From Candidatus Nanopelagicales bacterium (GTDB taxonomy: Bacteria; Actinomycetota; Actinomycetes; S36-B12): DNA of 5,844 bases. This document shows positions 4,817-5,844 of the stretch, in pieces. The stretch spans positions 1 to 5,844 of the forward strand of contig JAURQC010000044.1 in the NCBI GenBank assembly GCA_030836325.1, written 5' to 3'. Both the position numbers and the translations under genes were made by a program. Position 1 is the first letter of the stretch, and each line of letters opens with the position of its first letter. The notes under the pieces are model-generated. The model did no database searches, was not told where the DNA came from, and saw only the letters and a program-made list of their open reading frames with translations.

Positions 4817-5844
4817 GACGATGACGGGAACGATCATCGGCCGGCGGCGATGGGTGGCGTTCACCCAGCGGCCCACCACCCGACGCATCCGCTGCTGGAG
4901 GTCGTGCGGGTCTTCGATCCCATCTGCCAGCGCCTGCTCGAGCGCCTCGCGCACCTTCGCTGTGACGTCCTCGACACCGCCACCTCCGGCCAGCACCTCC
5001 TCACCGAATCCGCGCTCGTGGATTTCCGGACCGGCCACCACAGTGCCGGCCACGATGTCCACCACGGCAACGATCGAGATGAAGCCTTCCTCGCCCAGCA
5101 CCCGACGATCCTTCAGCGACGCCTCGGTGAGGTCTCCGATGCTCGAGCCGTCGACGTAGACGAACCCGACCGGGGTGTAGCCACTGATCACAGCGCGGTG
5201 CTCATCGAGGTCGACCGAGACGCCGTCGTCTACGAGCAGGATCCGCCGCGGGTCGATTCCTACGCTCTCAGCGACCTTCGCGTTGGCCACAAGATGGCGC
5301 CACTCACCATGCACCGGCAACACGTAGCGCGGCTTGACCAGGTTGTAGACGAAGCGCAATTCGCCGGCCGACGCGTGACCAGACACGTGCACCAGCGCAT
5401 TGCCTTTGTGGACCACAGCGGCGCCAAGGCGGGTTAGTCCGTTGATCACTCGGTTAACCGCTGTCTCGTTTCCAGGAATCAACGACGACGCCAGCACCAC
5501 AGTGTCGGACGGTCCGACGGAGATGGCGTGATCGCGATTGGCAATGCGTGAGAGCACCGCCATCGGTTCGCCTTGGGATCCGGTACATATCAACACGGCC
5601 TTGTCGTCCGGAAGTTTGGCGAGGTCATCCGCCGATACGAGTGTGCCCTCGGGAATTGTCAAAAATCCAAGGTCGCGTGCGATGTGCATGTTACGCACCA
5701 TCGAACGCCCGACGAAGGCGATCTTGCGGCCATGGGAAGTCGCCATGTCAATGATCTGTTGAATTCGATGCACGTGAGAGGCGAACGAGGCAACGATGAC
5801 CCGACCCTGGGCCTTGGCAAAGACGTTGTCCAGCACGGGCATGA
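4808..5844 (-). CDS. rnj: Ribonuclease J, C-terminal part (5' end outside window)
   Basis: Metallo-beta-lactamase/beta-CASP ribonuclease that acts as a 5'-to-3' exonuclease and endonuclease in mRNA decay and rRNA maturation. About 345 residues are visible; actinobacterial RNase J is about 560 residues, so roughly the first 215, including the HxHxDH metal site, are missing. Counting from the internal Met at 5842, the beta-CASP region shows VIVASFASHVHRIQQ (15-29), FVGRSM (43-48), CTGSQGEPMA (86-95), SSLIPGNE (119-126) and HVSGHASAGEL (152-162). PVHGEWRHL (176-184) carries another conserved active-site histidine. The C-terminal RNase J domain (about 225-344) contains VYVDG, TEASLKDRRVLGEEGF and the terminal RRRPMIVPVIVE typical of actinobacteria. 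The ATG at 5842 is internal to the family alignment, so it is not the start. ftsK lies 177 bp downstream, a common neighbour in actinomycetes. Confidence 0.95.
   Translation of the reverse strand, partial: MPVLDNVFAKAQGRVIVASFASHVHRIQQIIDMATSHGRKIAFVGRSMVRNMHIARDLGFLTIPEGTLVSADDLAKLPDDKAVLICTGSQGEPMAVLSRIANRDHAISVGPSDTVVLASSLIPGNETAVNRVINGLTRLGAAVVHKGNALVHVSGHASAGELRFVYNLVKPRYVLPVHGEWRHLVANAKVAESVGIDPRRILLVDDGVSVDLDEHRAVISGYTPVGFVYVDGSSIGDLTEASLKDRRVLGEEGFISIVAVVDIVAGTVVAGPEIHERGFGEEVLAGGGGVEDVTAKVREALEQALADGIEDPHDLQQRMRRVVGRWVNATHRRRPMIVPVIVEA

Noticed and set aside
4718..5437. 239-codon open frame on the plus strand opposite rnj
   Set aside because: It is antisense to the well-supported rnj frame, is rich in His, Asp, Val and Arg as antisense shadows of GC-rich genes are, and shows no recognisable domain.
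5840..5842. ATG at 5842 as the start of the rnj gene
   Set aside because: The following residues align to the middle of RNase J (beta-CASP region), so the true start lies beyond the window edge.

Overview
The window comes from a GC-rich bacterium, very probably an actinomycete (Actinomycetota). The evidence is the gene order rnj - ftsK - small HTH gene - rimO - pgsA, the actinobacterial style of the FtsK, RimO and RNase J proteins, and the strong G/C preference at third codon positions. No gene allows a genus call; an uncultured or environmental lineage is possible. All real genes lie on the minus strand, so transcription runs from high to low coordinates.

Layout in the direction of transcription. 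Positions 5844-4808 hold the C-terminal part of ribonuclease J, whose N-terminus is outside the window. A 177-bp intergenic stretch (4807-4631) carries a 12-nt tandem duplication that repeats the rnj stop codon, a weak terminator-like hairpin, a 9-bp inverted repeat and an 8-bp direct repeat. Positions 4630-1766 hold a complete ftsK/spoIIIE DNA translocase gene. A 116-bp gap (1765-1650) follows, with a perfect 7-bp stem-loop, a possible 11-codon leader ORF, and a segment that could mask the next ribosome binding site. Positions 1649-1428 encode a 73-residue RodZ-type HTH protein. Positions 1465-14 encode RimO, overlapping the HTH gene by 38 bp. At the left edge rimO overlaps by an ATGA the first codons of what is almost certainly pgsA (17-1).

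The genes are housekeeping functions: RNA decay and maturation (RNase J), chromosome segregation at the septum (FtsK), ribosomal protein S12 modification (RimO) and phospholipid synthesis (PgsA). HTH-rimO-pgsA is packed as one translationally coupled unit. FtsK may share its transcript or be separated from it by the stem-loop region.

I found no mobile element, CRISPR array, RNA gene, phage remnant or unknown multigene system. The most interesting signals are small: the leader of the HTH gene, which could form alternative RNA structures, the HTH-only protein itself, and the structured rnj-ftsK spacer.
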